Source of the DNA: Burkholderia cenocepacia
GTDB taxonomy: Bacteria; Pseudomonadota; Gammaproteobacteria; Burkholderiales; Burkholderiaceae
DNA: 64,000 bases
NCBI RefSeq assembly: GCF_900446215.1
Contig: NZ_UAQZ01000018.1
Coordinates: forward strand, 275,195 to 339,194
Direction of reading: 5' to 3'
In this document: positions 52,924 through 61,654 of the stretch, piece by piece
How the letters are laid out: each line of letters starts with the position of its first letter
Position numbering within the stretch: the first letter of the stretch is position 1
Translations under genes and position numbers: made by a program
Notes under the pieces: generated by a model
The model's input: the letters and a program-made list of their open reading frames with translations, nothing else
Databases searched by the model: none
What the model was told of the DNA's origin: nothing

Positions 52924-53856
52924 ATGATTCATTCCTCATATTTCGCGTCGAATCGATCCATGGAACCGCCGACCGATCCCGCGTCGACCGCGCTCGACAT
53001 CGCACTGCTGCGCACCTTTCTCGAAGTCGTCGACCGCCGCGGGTTCGCGCCGGCCGCCGAGCGCCTTGCGCTGACGCCGTCCGCCGTCAGCGGCCACATC
53101 AAGCGGCTCGAACAGGCCGCCGGCACCGTGCTGCTGGCGCGCACGACGCGCCGTATCGCGCTCACGCCGGCCGGCGACACGCTGTACGCCTACGCGCGCA
53201 ACATCGTCGACATGGAGCGGGAGGTGCGCGCGCGGCTGCGCGGCGCGCCGGCGCACGGACCGTTGCGGGTGGGCGCGTCGGAGGACTTCGCCGGCGCGTG
53301 GCTGCCGCACGTGTTGCGCACGTTCCGCGACCGCCACCCGCACACGTCGATCGAGCTGAAGGTCGGGATCACCGCGTCGCTGCTGCGCGAGCAGATGCTC
53401 GGCCGGCTCGACGTCGTATTCGGCAAGCAGTGCCGGCAGGTCGACGCGCCGGGCGAGCTGCTGTGGGAAGAGCCGCTCGTGTGGGCGTTCGCAGCGGACC
53501 GCCCGCTCGACGCAGGCGGCGAAGTGCCGCTCGCGCTGTTTCCGCAGCCGTGCGTCTATCGGGAAGCCGCCGTCGCGGCGCTCGCCGCCGCGCTGCGGCC
53601 GTTTCGCGTACTGTTCGAAAGCGGCAGCATGGCCGGTTGCGTGTCGGCCGCGCTCGCCGGCTTCGCGGTCACCGCGCTGGCGCGCAGCCAGCTGCGCGAC
53701 GGCTTGCGCGAATGCGGGCCGCAGGACGGCTTGCCGGCGCTGCCGGCCGCGCGCTTCCATGCGTTCGCGGCGAAACCGGACGGCCCCGGCGCGGCGTTGA
53801 TCGAGGCCGTGCGGGACATCGGGCGCGACCGGCGGTTCGCCACGCAGCCCGACTGA
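52924..53856 (+). CDS. LysR-family regulator divergent from the hydrolase
   Basis: 310 residues. HTH near 40-60 (FAPAAERLALTPSAVSGHIKRLE), effector domain after about 95. The ATG at 52924 has GGAG five bases upstream; a later ATG (MEPPTDP) is possible. Likely controls the epoxide-hydrolase-like gene. Inducer unknown. Confidence 0.86.
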   Translation: MIHSSYFASNRSMEPPTDPASTALDIALLRTFLEVVDRRGFAPAAERLALTPSAVSGHIKRLEQAAGTVLLARTTRRIALTPAGDTLYAYARNIVDMEREVRARLRGAPAHGPLRVGASEDFAGAWLPHVLRTFRDRHPHTSIELKVGITASLLREQMLGRLDVVFGKQCRQVDAPGELLWEEPLVWAFAADRPLDAGGEVPLALFPQPCVYREAAVAALAAALRPFRVLFESGSMAGCVSAALAGFAVTALARSQLRDGLRECGPQDGLPALPAARFHAFAAKPDGPGAALIEAVRDIGRDRRFATQPD

Positions 53857-53881
53857 AGAGCCGCGCGCGCCGGCCTGCCGG

Positions 53882-54817
53882 TCAGTCGCCGTCCGAACTC
53901 GCTGCTTCGCCGGTCCCCGTCAGCGCATCGGCCATCAGTTCCCCGAACCATTCGATGAACGCATTGAGCCGCCTCGACCGGTGCCGGCGGTGCGGATACA
54001 CGGCCGACACGTCCATCGGCTCGGCGCGATGGCCGGGCATCACGTCGACGAGCGCGCCGCTTGCCAGCAGATGCTCGACGTCGAAGCGCGGAATCTGGAT
54101 CAGCCCCATGCCCGCGATGCAGCTGGCGATATAGGTTTCGGCGTTGTTGACGATCACGCGGCTCGGCAGCGTCAGCACGCGCCGCTGCCCGTCCGCGCAG
54201 TATTCCCAGCCGAGTTCGCGCCCCGTCGTCGGGGACGCATAGCCGATCGCCCAGTGCCCGTGCGCGAGCGCGTCCGGATGCTCGGGCACGCCGCACTCGC
54301 GCAGGTAGTCGGGGCTCGCGCAGTTGATCAGCGTGAACTGCCCGAGCGGCCGCACGACGAGGCTGCTGTCCGCGAGCCGCCCGACGCGAATCGCGCAATC
54401 GACGCCCTCCTGCACGAGGTCGATCGAGCGGTCCGTGGAGCCGAGCGACAGCTGCAGCTTCGGATAGCGGCGAAACAGCGACGGCAGCGCGGGCGCCACG
54501 ACGCGCCGCGCGATCCGGCTCGGCACGTCGACGTTCAGCCGCCCGACCACGTCGTGGTCGCGGCGCCGAAACAGGCGGTCGAGTTCATCGGCCTCCGCGA
54601 GCAGGCGCCGACCGCGCTCCAGCAGCAGCGCGCCGTCGGCAGTCAATTGCACCTGGCGCGTCGTACGGTGCAACAGACGCGTGCCGAGCGCCGTCTCCAG
54701 TTGCTGGACGGCCGCCGACACGGTCGCGCGCGGCGCGTCGAGCGCATGCGCGGCCTTGATGAAGCTGCCCATCTCGGCAACCTGCAGGAAGATCCTGACC
54801 TGATCCAGCTTGTCCAT
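53882..54817 (-). CDS. LysR-family regulator downstream of an SDR gene
   Basis: 311 residues. MDKLDQVRIFLQVAEMGSFIKAAHAL start, HTH (RATVSAAVQQLETALG), effector domain typical of the CrgA/DmlR type. It lies 166 nt downstream of the SDR at 54984-55757 on the same strand, separated by a terminator. A role on the SDR promoter at about 55800 is only inferred. Confidence 0.87.
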   Translation of the reverse strand: MDKLDQVRIFLQVAEMGSFIKAAHALDAPRATVSAAVQQLETALGTRLLHRTTRQVQLTADGALLLERGRRLLAEADELDRLFRRRDHDVVGRLNVDVPSRIARRVVAPALPSLFRRYPKLQLSLGSTDRSIDLVQEGVDCAIRVGRLADSSLVVRPLGQFTLINCASPDYLRECGVPEHPDALAHGHWAIGYASPTTGRELGWEYCADGQRRVLTLPSRVIVNNAETYIASCIAGMGLIQIPRFDVEHLLASGALVDVMPGHRAEPMDVSAVYPHRRHRSRRLNAFIEWFGELMADALTGTGEAASSDGD

Positions 54818-54890
54818 CGGCGGGAAACCCGGGTTCGAACGACGGTCACCGCCGGCCGCCGCGCATCGCGACCGGCTTCGGCGGCACAGA

Positions 54891-54926
54891 GAAAACGGGC
54901 GCGCGGCCTCGTGGCTGCGCGCCCGT
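54891..54926 (-). terminator. Terminator of the SDR gene (minus strand)
   Basis: Ten-bp arms ACGGGCGCGC/GCGCGCCCGT with a 12-nt loop; on the minus strand it is followed by TTTTCTCT. It lies between the SDR stop and the LysR start. Confidence 0.75.
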
Positions 54927-54983
54927 CCATTGTCCACGCAAACGCGCCAGTGCGGTGCGCCGCGCGGCCCGCGAGCGGCCCGG

Positions 54984-55757
54984 TTACTTGGTCGTGTAGC
55001 CGCCGTTGATCAGGATCGTCTGGCCGGTGATCCACCAGCCGTCGGTCACCAGATGGCGGATGAACGGGACGACGTCCTCGATGTCGGTCAGCCCCGTCTT
55101 GCTGAACGGCGACAGCGCGGCGGCCGTCTTGTGATACGCGACCGCGTCGGCGCCTTCGGCCGGATAGAAGAACGGCGTGTCCATCGGGCCCGGCCCGACG
55201 GCCGTCACCGAGATCCCGCGCGCGCCGTACTCCTTCGACGCCGCGCGCGTGAAGTGCTCGACCGGCGCCTTCGACCCTTCGTACGCCGCGTAGAACGGCG
55301 TGAACGCGCCGAGCAGCGACGTCACGAGCGTGACGAGCTTGCCGTGATCCTCGAGATGCCGGCCTGCTTCCTTGATGAAGAAGAACGCCGACTTGCTGTT
55401 GACCGCGAACATCTCGTCGTACTCGGCCTCGCTGATCTCGGTGAACGGCTTCTTCAGCACCTTGCCGACCGTGTTGATCGCGATGTCGATCTTGCCGAAG
55501 CGCTGCTTCGCGTCGTCGAACAGCTTCTCGACCGCGGCGGCCGTCGTCAGGTCCGCCTGGAACGTCGCGGCTTCCGCGCCAGCCGCACGGACCGCCGCGG
55601 CGGTCTCCTCGGCCTGCGCCTGCGATGCCGCGCTGTTGTAGTGAATCGCCACCGCCTTCGCGCCGTGGCCCGCCAGGTCCCGGGCGATCAGGCCACCGAG
55701 ATTCTTTGCCCCGCCTGCGATCAGGACGACCTTGTCTGCGAGCGTATGAGTTGCCAC
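54984..55757 (-). CDS. Short-chain dehydrogenase/reductase
   Basis: 257 residues. IAGGAKNLGG nucleotide-binding motif; NTVG in place of NNAG; catalytic TSLLGAF and YEGSK (Tyr-x3-Lys). GTG start with AAAGGAG seven bases upstream. C-terminal WWITGQTILINGGYTTK is SDR-typical. A CTGGAT/ATCCAG inverted repeat at 55830 lies in its promoter. Substrate unknown. Confidence 0.9.
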   Translation of the reverse strand: MATHTLADKVVLIAGGAKNLGGLIARDLAGHGAKAVAIHYNSAASQAQAEETAAAVRAAGAEAATFQADLTTAAAVEKLFDDAKQRFGKIDIAINTVGKVLKKPFTEISEAEYDEMFAVNSKSAFFFIKEAGRHLEDHGKLVTLVTSLLGAFTPFYAAYEGSKAPVEHFTRAASKEYGARGISVTAVGPGPMDTPFFYPAEGADAVAYHKTAAALSPFSKTGLTDIEDVVPFIRHLVTDGWWITGQTILINGGYTTK

Positions 55758-55829
55758 GGTTGACTCCTTTTTTCGTTGGACGAAGCTAGGAGTGTAGGCA
55801 TCCGCGCCCGCTCGATCAGCCGGCTGCGG

Positions 55830-55846
55830 CTGGATGGATTATCCAG
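55830..55846. promoter_or_regulatory. Inverted repeat upstream of the SDR
   Basis: CTGGAT-GGATT-ATCCAG, about 73 nt before the start codon, the usual position of an activator site. Candidate site for one of the LysR proteins of this block. Confidence 0.4.
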
Positions 55847-55937
55847 AAAACCGATCCAATCCGAGCCGCGCAATGTGGCGTGCCGCACCGACGGCGGCGC
55901 CGGATTCCGGTATGCCAATGCGCGAGCGCCGGCCGAC

Positions 55938-56438
55938 TCAGCGCGCGTACAGCGCCGCGTCGATCTTGCCGAGCAGCCACTGCATGCCGGCCAGGTGCTG
56001 CTGATCGTGGCTGCACAGGTAATGGACCAGCCCGCGCACGGTCAGCGAACCGTAGCCGTCGAACTCGCCGGTACGCGCGAACTGTTCGGGCGTGAGGCGC
56101 GACAGCAGCGCTAGCGTCTCGCGTCGTGCGTCGCGAATCGCCGCGAGCACGTCGGACGCATACGCGTCGTCGTAGCGCCGCTCGATCGCGAGTGCGTCGC
56201 CGTCGATCGAGACCAGCAGCGGCCGGTCTTCGTCGAGCATGCGTCGCAGCCGTACGTGATAGCCGTCGATCTCGATGTCGCGCACATGGCAGAGTTGCCC
56301 GAGCGGCGAGAAATGCTCGCTCGGCATGCCGGACCAGTCGTCGGGGGTCCAGCGCGCATAGCCGTCGGGCACGGCCGCGAAATGCGCTTCGAGCTGACGG
56401 GGAAAATCGGCGAGTGCGTCGAGCGTCGTCGGATTCAT
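55938..56438 (-). CDS. DinB-superfamily protein
   Basis: 166 residues. Four-helix DinB/YfiT-like fold: LCHVRDIEIDGYHVR, HYLCSHDQQHLAGMQWL with the metal-binding histidines. Members are often metal-dependent thiol transferases or hydrolases; the exact reaction is unknown. Chosen start MNPTTLDALADF at 56438. Confidence 0.85.
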   Translation of the reverse strand: MNPTTLDALADFPRQLEAHFAAVPDGYARWTPDDWSGMPSEHFSPLGQLCHVRDIEIDGYHVRLRRMLDEDRPLLVSIDGDALAIERRYDDAYASDVLAAIRDARRETLALLSRLTPEQFARTGEFDGYGSLTVRGLVHYLCSHDQQHLAGMQWLLGKIDAALYAR

Positions 56439-56504
56439 GCGGGAGACTCCCTGTCGGATGAAGGCGGGCGGCAACCTTGGCACGGACCTGCCGCCGCCGT
56501 TGCG

Positions 56505-56879
56505 TCACTTCACGCTGAAGCCGTACGCGCCCTGCGTGCGATGCCCGTCGGTCGCGACGGCCACCCACTTCACCGTGTACGCGCCCGTACCGGGCGCCGC
56601 GAGCGGCACCGTGATCCGCTTGCGGTTCGACGCGTCGATGCGTGCGCGGCCGTCCGACACCGTCTTGCCGGCGCCGTCGACGACGACGATCGAGCTGAAT
56701 GCCGGCTCCAGCGGCTCGGTGAAGTCGATCGTGACGGCGGCCGGTGCGGCAGCCAGCGCCGCGCCCGCCGCCGGGTCGCTGTGCGCGAGATGCGCGTGCG
56801 CGAACGCGGCCGACGAAACGGTTGCGGCCACGATGACGGCGGCAACGTGTCGGCCGACCGGGAACGAATCGAAAGGCAT
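56505..56879 (-). CDS. CopC-domain periplasmic copper-binding protein
   Basis: 124 residues. Signal peptide to AFA-HAHL (about 26). The mature N terminus His and the HAHLAHSDP segment, with TDGHRTQGAYGFSV at the end, form the Cu(II) site of CopC. No copD or other copper genes are adjacent, so it may be a stand-alone copper carrier or sensor domain. The start ATG at 56879 is chosen; the frame is open upstream but not conserved. Confidence 0.87.
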   Translation of the reverse strand: MPFDSFPVGRHVAAVIVAATVSSAAFAHAHLAHSDPAAGAALAAAPAAVTIDFTEPLEPAFSSIVVVDGAGKTVSDGRARIDASNRKRITVPLAAPGTGAYTVKWVAVATDGHRTQGAYGFSVK

Positions 56880-56994
56880 GGACTTTCCGTGAAGAATGAA
56901 CGGGGCGCCGCGCACCGCGCAGCGTTCCGGCAGCTTACCAGCGCACGCGCGTTCATGCCGGCCGGGCGCCGGTGCTTGATAGAATGCGCGCGCT

Positions 56995-57711
56995 ATGGAT
57001 CTCGAAAGCATTCTCTACACCCAGGGCTTCGGCTCGCGTCGCCAGTGCCGCGGCCTGATCGAAGCCGGCCGCGTCGCCGTCGCGGGCGCCGCCGCGACCG
57101 ACCCGGACGCCGCGTTCGACACCGACGGCCTCGTGTTCTCGGTCGACGATGCGGCATGGCCGTTCCATGCGCGTGCGTATCTCGCGCTCAACAAGCCGGC
57201 CGGCTACGAGTGTTCGCGCGATCCGCAGCACCATGCGAGCGTGTTCAGCCTGCTGCCCGCGCCGCTCGTCGCGCGCGGCGTGCAGTGCGTCGGCCGGCTC
57301 GACCAGGACACGACCGGCCTGCTGCTGCTGTCCGACGACGGCCAGTTCGTGCACGCGTACACGTCGCCGAAGCGCAAGGTGCCGAAGACCTACGTCGCGA
57401 CCGTGCGCCACCCGCTCGACGACACGCAACTGCACGCGCTGCGCACCGGCGTGCAACTGCACGGCGAGCCGAAGCCGATCGCGGCCGTCGCGGCCGACGC
57501 CCGCGCCCCGCACGCGCTCGCGCTGACCGTCCTCGAAGGCAAGTACCACCAGGTCAAGCGGATGGTCGCCGCGGCGAGCAACCGCGTCGAATTGCTGCAT
57601 CGCGAAAGCATCGGCGGCTTCACGCTGCCGGCCGACCTCGCGCCCGGCGCATGGCGCTGGCTCGACGAAGCCGACCTTGCCGCACTGCGCAATCCCGTCA
57701 AAACCCTGTAA
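56995..57711 (+). CDS. Pseudouridine synthase, RsuA family (16S rRNA)
   Basis: 238 residues. N-terminal S4-like RNA-binding part (YTQGFGSRRQCRGLIEAGRVAV), then the catalytic domain with GRLDQDTTGLLLLSDDG, the Asp of the family motif. RsuA modifies 16S rRNA U516. A TAGAAT -10-like box lies 12 nt upstream, which suggests a very short leader. Convergent neighbour is a small membrane protein gene on the same strand. Confidence 0.9.
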   Translation: MDLESILYTQGFGSRRQCRGLIEAGRVAVAGAAATDPDAAFDTDGLVFSVDDAAWPFHARAYLALNKPAGYECSRDPQHHASVFSLLPAPLVARGVQCVGRLDQDTTGLLLLSDDGQFVHAYTSPKRKVPKTYVATVRHPLDDTQLHALRTGVQLHGEPKPIAAVAADARAPHALALTVLEGKYHQVKRMVAAASNRVELLHRESIGGFTLPADLAPGAWRWLDEADLAALRNPVKTL

Positions 57712-57816
57712 GGGAAAATCCGCACGACCGTTCGGTGTCCGGCCGCCTCTTTGCCGCAGGTTCCCCCGCTATACTGAAATCACAAGCTGCAAGAGCAGCG
57801 ATGCAGGGGAGACATC

Positions 57817-58005
57817 ATGAACATCGACCATTCTTTCGAACTGTCGTCCGTGATGATCGCGTTCGCGATCATCGGCGTCATCGTGATCGGCGGCCTGCTG
57901 GCCGCGATGCATCTGAAGCACAAATATCACCCGAACCTGATCGGCGCGCTGATCGGTGCGCTGCTGTGCTTCCTGCTGATCGAGGCGTTACCGGCGCTCA
58001 CCTGA
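57817..58005 (+). CDS. Small membrane protein, uncharacterised
   Basis: 62 residues, two hydrophobic stretches (about 12-31 and 41-58) with a KHKYHP turn between. AGGGGAGA ribosome site 7 nt before the ATG. Its stop lies 18 nt inside the 3' end of the convergent NAD(P)-binding protein gene. No family recognised. Confidence 0.7.
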   Translation: MNIDHSFELSSVMIAFAIIGVIVIGGLLAAMHLKHKYHPNLIGALIGALLCFLLIEALPALT

Positions 58006-59025
58006 CGCGCTGCCCGGCGCGAGCGTTTGAAGGAAATCGTCTACGGTCGGATAGCGCAACGTCACGCACAATTCGGCCTTGAGCCGTGCGTTGGACAGGC
58101 GCCGCGACTCGCGCATGAACGACAGCAGCGTCGGCTCGAGCAGACGCTCGGCGTCCGCGCGGCTGACGCGCGGCGGCCTCGGCAGGCCGAGCACCTGCGC
58201 GACCCGGTCGAAATACTCTCCCATCCGCAGTTCCGTGTCGTCCGACGCGTGCACGACGCGCGCCGGCTTGCCGCGCACGGCCGCACGACGCAGGATCGCC
58301 GCGAGATCGTCCGCGTGGATGTGGTTCGTGTACACGTCGTCGGCCGGCTCGAGCGCCGGCGTGCCGCGCTCGAGCCGCGCGACCGGCAGGCGGTTCGCCG
58401 CGTAGATGCCGGGGATGCGCACGATGCGCGCGGACAGCACGCCGCGCACCGTCGCCGCACGCAGTTGCCGCTCGGCCGACACGCGCCGGAACGCGCGCGG
58501 ATTCGCCGGGCGCAGCGGCTGCGTTTCGTCGATGCGCGCACCGCCGCAGTCGCCGTAGACGCCCGTCGTACTGGCGTAGACGAGCGTCGGCGCGCGAAGA
58601 CCGTCGGGTACAATACGCGCTGCCCGAACGGGCGCGCCGGCCTGTCGGGCCGCGGTGCGCAGCGTTCGGAGCCGGCCGACCGCCGGGGCCGGCGGTGCCG
58701 CCGGCCGACGCGCGGGCATGGACGTTGCGGCGATCAGCGCACGCGTGCGCCGGTCGTCGCGGCCGTCGGATGGCGGCGGCGCGAGATGCAGGATCGTGCG
58801 GGCGAGGCCCGCGAGACGGCCGAGCGTCGCCGGGCGATCGAGGTCGCCGACGATCGGCGTCGCGCCCGCGCCGCGCAGTTCGTCGCGGCGGGCCGGGTGG
58901 CTCGTCAGCGCGAGGATGCGCAGATTGCGGCGCGCGTCACGCCATTGCGCGACGCAGCGCATGCCGACGTCGCCGCAGCCGACGATCAGTACGCGCGGCC
59001 GGCGCAGGATTCGTGTCGCGATCAT
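57988..59025 (-). CDS. NAD(P)-binding sugar-epimerase-like protein (YeeZ type)
   Basis: 345 residues. Rossmann start RPRVLIVGCGDVGMR, then YASTTGVYGDCGGARIDET, the YeeZ/atypical SDR pattern. A Pro/Ala/Arg-rich insertion of about 45 residues (near 105-150) sits between the first beta-alpha units and this motif, longer than in relatives I know. Function unknown; catalytic Tyr-Lys is not clear. Convergent with the small membrane protein gene. Confidence 0.8.
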   Translation of the reverse strand: MIATRILRRPRVLIVGCGDVGMRCVAQWRDARRNLRILALTSHPARRDELRGAGATPIVGDLDRPATLGRLAGLARTILHLAPPPSDGRDDRRTRALIAATSMPARRPAAPPAPAVGRLRTLRTAARQAGAPVRAARIVPDGLRAPTLVYASTTGVYGDCGGARIDETQPLRPANPRAFRRVSAERQLRAATVRGVLSARIVRIPGIYAANRLPVARLERGTPALEPADDVYTNHIHADDLAAILRRAAVRGKPARVVHASDDTELRMGEYFDRVAQVLGLPRPPRVSRADAERLLEPTLLSFMRESRRLSNARLKAELCVTLRYPTVDDFLQTLAPGSASGERR

Positions 59026-59132
59026 GTTGGTTGCGAAATCAGTAGCCGCCGTTGCGCGACGCGCAGCGGTTTTGCATTGTAGCTGCCGTGCGCGACATGC
59101 ACGGTCCCCCCATTTTGTTCTAGTTTGGTTCT

Positions 59133-60164
59133 ATGGCATTCAACGTCACTCTCAAGCAAAGCGGCCGGCAATTCCAGGTCGAGTCGGACGAAACCGTGCT
59201 GGCGGCCGCGCTGCGCCAGAACGTCCATCTGCCGTACGGCTGCAAGAACGGCGCGTGCGGCTCCTGCAAGGGCCAGATCGTGTCGGGCCAGATCGAACAG
59301 GGCCCGCACGCCGCGTCGGCGCTGTCCAACGACGAACGCACGCGCGGCCTGGCGCTGCTGTGCTGCTCGAAGGCGCAATGCGACCTCGAGATCGACGTGC
59401 GCGAGATCGCCGGCGTCGACGGCGTGCAGGTCAAGAAGCTGCCGTGCCGGATCGCCGCGCTCGAACGCAAGGCGGACGACGTGATGGTCGTGAAGCTGCA
59501 GTTGCCCGCCAACGAACGCCTGCAGTACCTCGCGGGCCAGTACGTCGAATTCATCCTGAAGGACGGCTCGCGCCGCAGCTACTCGATGGCGAACGCGCCG
59601 CACGAGGAAGGCCCGATCGAGCTGCACATCCGCCACATGCCGGGCGGCAAGTTCACCGACCACGTGTTCGGTGCGATGAAGGAGCGCGACATCCTGCGCT
59701 TCGAAGGCCCGCTCGGCACGTTCTTCCTGCGCGAAGACTCCGACAAGCCGATCGTGCTGCTCGCGTCGGGCACCGGCTTCGCGCCGATCAAGGCGATCAT
59801 CGAGCATGTGAAGCATTCGGGCATCACGCGCCCGATGACGCTTTACTGGGGCGCGCGCCGCAAGAAGGACATCTACCTCGCCGAGCTCGCCGAGCAGTGG
59901 GCGCGCGAGATCCCGAACTTCAAGTACGTGCCGGTGCTTTCCGAGCCGGACGACGCCGACCAGTGGACGGGCCGCACCGGCTTCGTCCATCGCGCGGTGA
60001 TCGAGGATCTGCCCGACCTGTCCGGCCACCAGGTGTACGCGTGCGGCGCGCCGGTGATGGTCGAATCCGCGCAGCGCGACTTCACGCAGCACCACGCGCT
60101 GTCGGCCGACGAGTTCTACGCGGACTCGTTCACGAGCGCCGCCGATCTCGCGCATCCGGTCTGA
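59133..60164 (+). CDS. 2Fe-2S ferredoxin-fused NAD(P)H reductase (CDP-6-deoxy-glucoseen reductase type)
   Basis: 343 residues. N-terminal plant-type 2Fe-2S domain (C37, C42, C45 and C77 or C78), then FAD domain (RRSYSMAN) and NAD domain (LASGTGFAPIKA). This matches AscD/E3-type enzymes and the reductase of aromatic oxygenases. No sugar or oxygenase partner genes are nearby, so it may be a general ferredoxin reductase. Stop is followed by a leader with an Arg-rich ORF. Confidence 0.85.
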   Translation: MAFNVTLKQSGRQFQVESDETVLAAALRQNVHLPYGCKNGACGSCKGQIVSGQIEQGPHAASALSNDERTRGLALLCCSKAQCDLEIDVREIAGVDGVQVKKLPCRIAALERKADDVMVVKLQLPANERLQYLAGQYVEFILKDGSRRSYSMANAPHEEGPIELHIRHMPGGKFTDHVFGAMKERDILRFEGPLGTFFLREDSDKPIVLLASGTGFAPIKAIIEHVKHSGITRPMTLYWGARRKKDIYLAELAEQWAREIPNFKYVPVLSEPDDADQWTGRTGFVHRAVIEDLPDLSGHQVYACGAPVMVESAQRDFTQHHALSADEFYADSFTSAADLAHPV

Positions 60165-60225
60165 ACACCGGGCGCGACCGCACCCCGCCGTGCGCCGCCG
60201 CGTCACATCCGTGGCATCGCGGCGG

Positions 60226-60255
60226 TTTACAGTGGGGCGCGGGATGCCTTATGCT
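60226..60255 (+). promoter_or_regulatory. Promoter of the aminotransferase leader
   Basis: TTTACA, 18-nt spacer, TATGCT: a good sigma-70 match. The start would be about 60261-60263, at or next to an ATG. Confidence 0.65.
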
Positions 60256-60262
60256 TGCGCAC

Positions 60263-60346
60263 ATGAACCGCTTCCTGTCCGCTCTCCGACGTCGCCGCTC
60301 GCCGCTCCGCCCGGATGCCGCCGGCTCGTCACGGACTCGCGCGTAA
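60263..60346 (+). CDS. Arg-rich leader ORF (putative leader peptide)
   Basis: 27 codons, ATG at or within 2 nt of the predicted transcription start, with 8 Arg codons including four consecutive (CGA CGT CGC CGC). The TAA stop lies in the left arm of a hairpin. A terminator follows at 60391. Arg leader plus terminator before an acetylornithine-type aminotransferase suggests attenuation. Alternatively the transcript is a non-coding sRNA and the ORF is a chance frame of GC-rich DNA. Confidence 0.4.
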   Translation: MNRFLSALRRRRSPLRPDAAGSSRTRA

Positions 60347-60371
60347 CCCTCCTCCGCTTCATCGGTTACGC
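60341..60371 (+). other. Hairpin overlapping the leader stop codon
   Basis: Arms GCGTAACC (60341-60348) and GGTTACGC (60364-60371), perfect 8 bp with a 15-nt loop. It contains the TAA stop of the leader ORF. Confidence 0.6.
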
Positions 60372-60390
60372 ACAAGCTGTTCGACCCACC

Positions 60391-60418
60391 AGCCACGGCC
60401 TTCCGTGGCTTTTTTATT
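60391..60418 (+). terminator. Terminator inside the aminotransferase leader
   Basis: Eight-bp arms AGCCACGG/CCGTGGCT, 4-nt loop, then TTTTTATT. It lies 39 nt before the aminotransferase start, so transcription must pass it or start afresh downstream. Confidence 0.8.
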
Positions 60419-60456
60419 GCCCGTTTCCCTTTCAACGCCCGCTGGAGTCTGCTGCC

Positions 60457-61641
60457 ATGCCCCTGAACGATTATCCGATCGACTCGCTGATGTACATCAC
60501 GAACCGCCCCGACATCGTGTTTACGCACGGCAAGGGTTCGTGGCTCTACGATCACACGGGCAAGCGCTATCTGGACTTCATCCAGGGCTGGGCCGTCAAC
60601 AGCCTCGGCCACTGCAACGACGGCATCGTCGAGGCGCTGAAGACGCAGGCCGACAAGCTGCTGAACCCGTCGCCGGCGTTCTACAACGAGCCGATGGCGA
60701 AGCTCGCGGGCCTGCTCACGCAGCACAGCGTGTTCGACAAGGTGTTCTTCACGAACAGCGGCGCGGAAGCGAACGAAGGCGCGATCAAGCTCGCGCGCAA
60801 GTGGGGCCGCAAGTTCAAGAACGGCGCATACGAGATCATCACGTTCGACCACAGCTTCCACGGCCGCACGCTCGCGACGATGTCGGCCAGCGGCAAGCCG
60901 GGCTGGGACACGATCTACGCACCGCAGGTGCCGGGCTTCCCGAAGGCCGAGCTGAACAACATCGCGTCGGTCGAGAAGCTGATCACCGACAAGACCGTCG
61001 CCGTGATGCTCGAACCGATCCAGGGCGAAGGCGGCGTGATTCCGGCGACGCGCGAATTCATGCAGGCGCTGCGCGCGCTGACGAAGCAGCACAACCTGCT
61101 GCTGATCGTCGACGAAGTGCAGAGCGGCTGTGGCCGCGCGGGCACGCTGTTCGCGTACGAGCTGTCCGGCATCGAGCCGGACGTCATGACGCTCGCGAAG
61201 GGCATCGGCGGCGGCGCACCGCTCGGCGCGCTGCTGTCGAAGGCCGACGTCGCGGTGTTCGAGGCCGGCGACCAGGGCGGTACGTACAACGGCAACCCGC
61301 TGATGACGGCGGTCGGCTATTCGGTGATCTCGCAGCTCGTCGCGCCCGGCTTCCTCGAAGGCGTGCGTGCGCGCAGCGAATACCTGAAGCGCAAGCTGCT
61401 CGAACTGTCGGAGGAGCGCGGCTTCGAGGGCGAACGCGGTGAAGGCCTGCTGCGCGCGCTGCTGCTCGGCAAGGACATCGGCCCGCAAATCGTCGAGAAG
61501 GCGCGCGACATGCAGCCCGACGGCCTGCTGCTGAACGCCGCACGCCCGAACCTGCTGCGCTTCATGCCCGCGCTGAACGTGACGACCGAAGAAATCGACC
61601 AGATGATGGCGATGCTGCGGTCGATCCTCGACACGCTGTAA
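60457..61641 (+). CDS. Class III aminotransferase, acetylornithine-type (ArgD-like)
   Basis: 394 residues. GGTYNGNPL and PLP lysine in LAKGIGGGAPLGA; NSGAEANEGAIKLAR; QGEGGVIP; LLIVDEVQSG. Resembles acetylornithine and succinyl-ornithine aminotransferases that act in arginine synthesis and breakdown. No other arg genes are adjacent, so a paralogue cannot be excluded. Preceded by the Arg-rich leader and terminator. Confidence 0.88.
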   Translation: MPLNDYPIDSLMYITNRPDIVFTHGKGSWLYDHTGKRYLDFIQGWAVNSLGHCNDGIVEALKTQADKLLNPSPAFYNEPMAKLAGLLTQHSVFDKVFFTNSGAEANEGAIKLARKWGRKFKNGAYEIITFDHSFHGRTLATMSASGKPGWDTIYAPQVPGFPKAELNNIASVEKLITDKTVAVMLEPIQGEGGVIPATREFMQALRALTKQHNLLLIVDEVQSGCGRAGTLFAYELSGIEPDVMTLAKGIGGGAPLGALLSKADVAVFEAGDQGGTYNGNPLMTAVGYSVISQLVAPGFLEGVRARSEYLKRKLLELSEERGFEGERGEGLLRALLLGKDIGPQIVEKARDMQPDGLLLNAARPNLLRFMPALNVTTEEIDQMMAMLRSILDTL

Positions 61642-61654
61642 GGAGACCGCCGCG

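Noticed and set aside
49228..55757. Secondary-metabolite gene cluster
   Set aside because: Oxidoreductases, a hydrolase and regulators only; no synthase, carrier protein or transporter core.
60263..60418. Classical attenuator with mutually exclusive stems
   Set aside because: Pairing between the stop-codon hairpin and the terminator stem is not convincing by eye, so only a leader with terminator is claimed.
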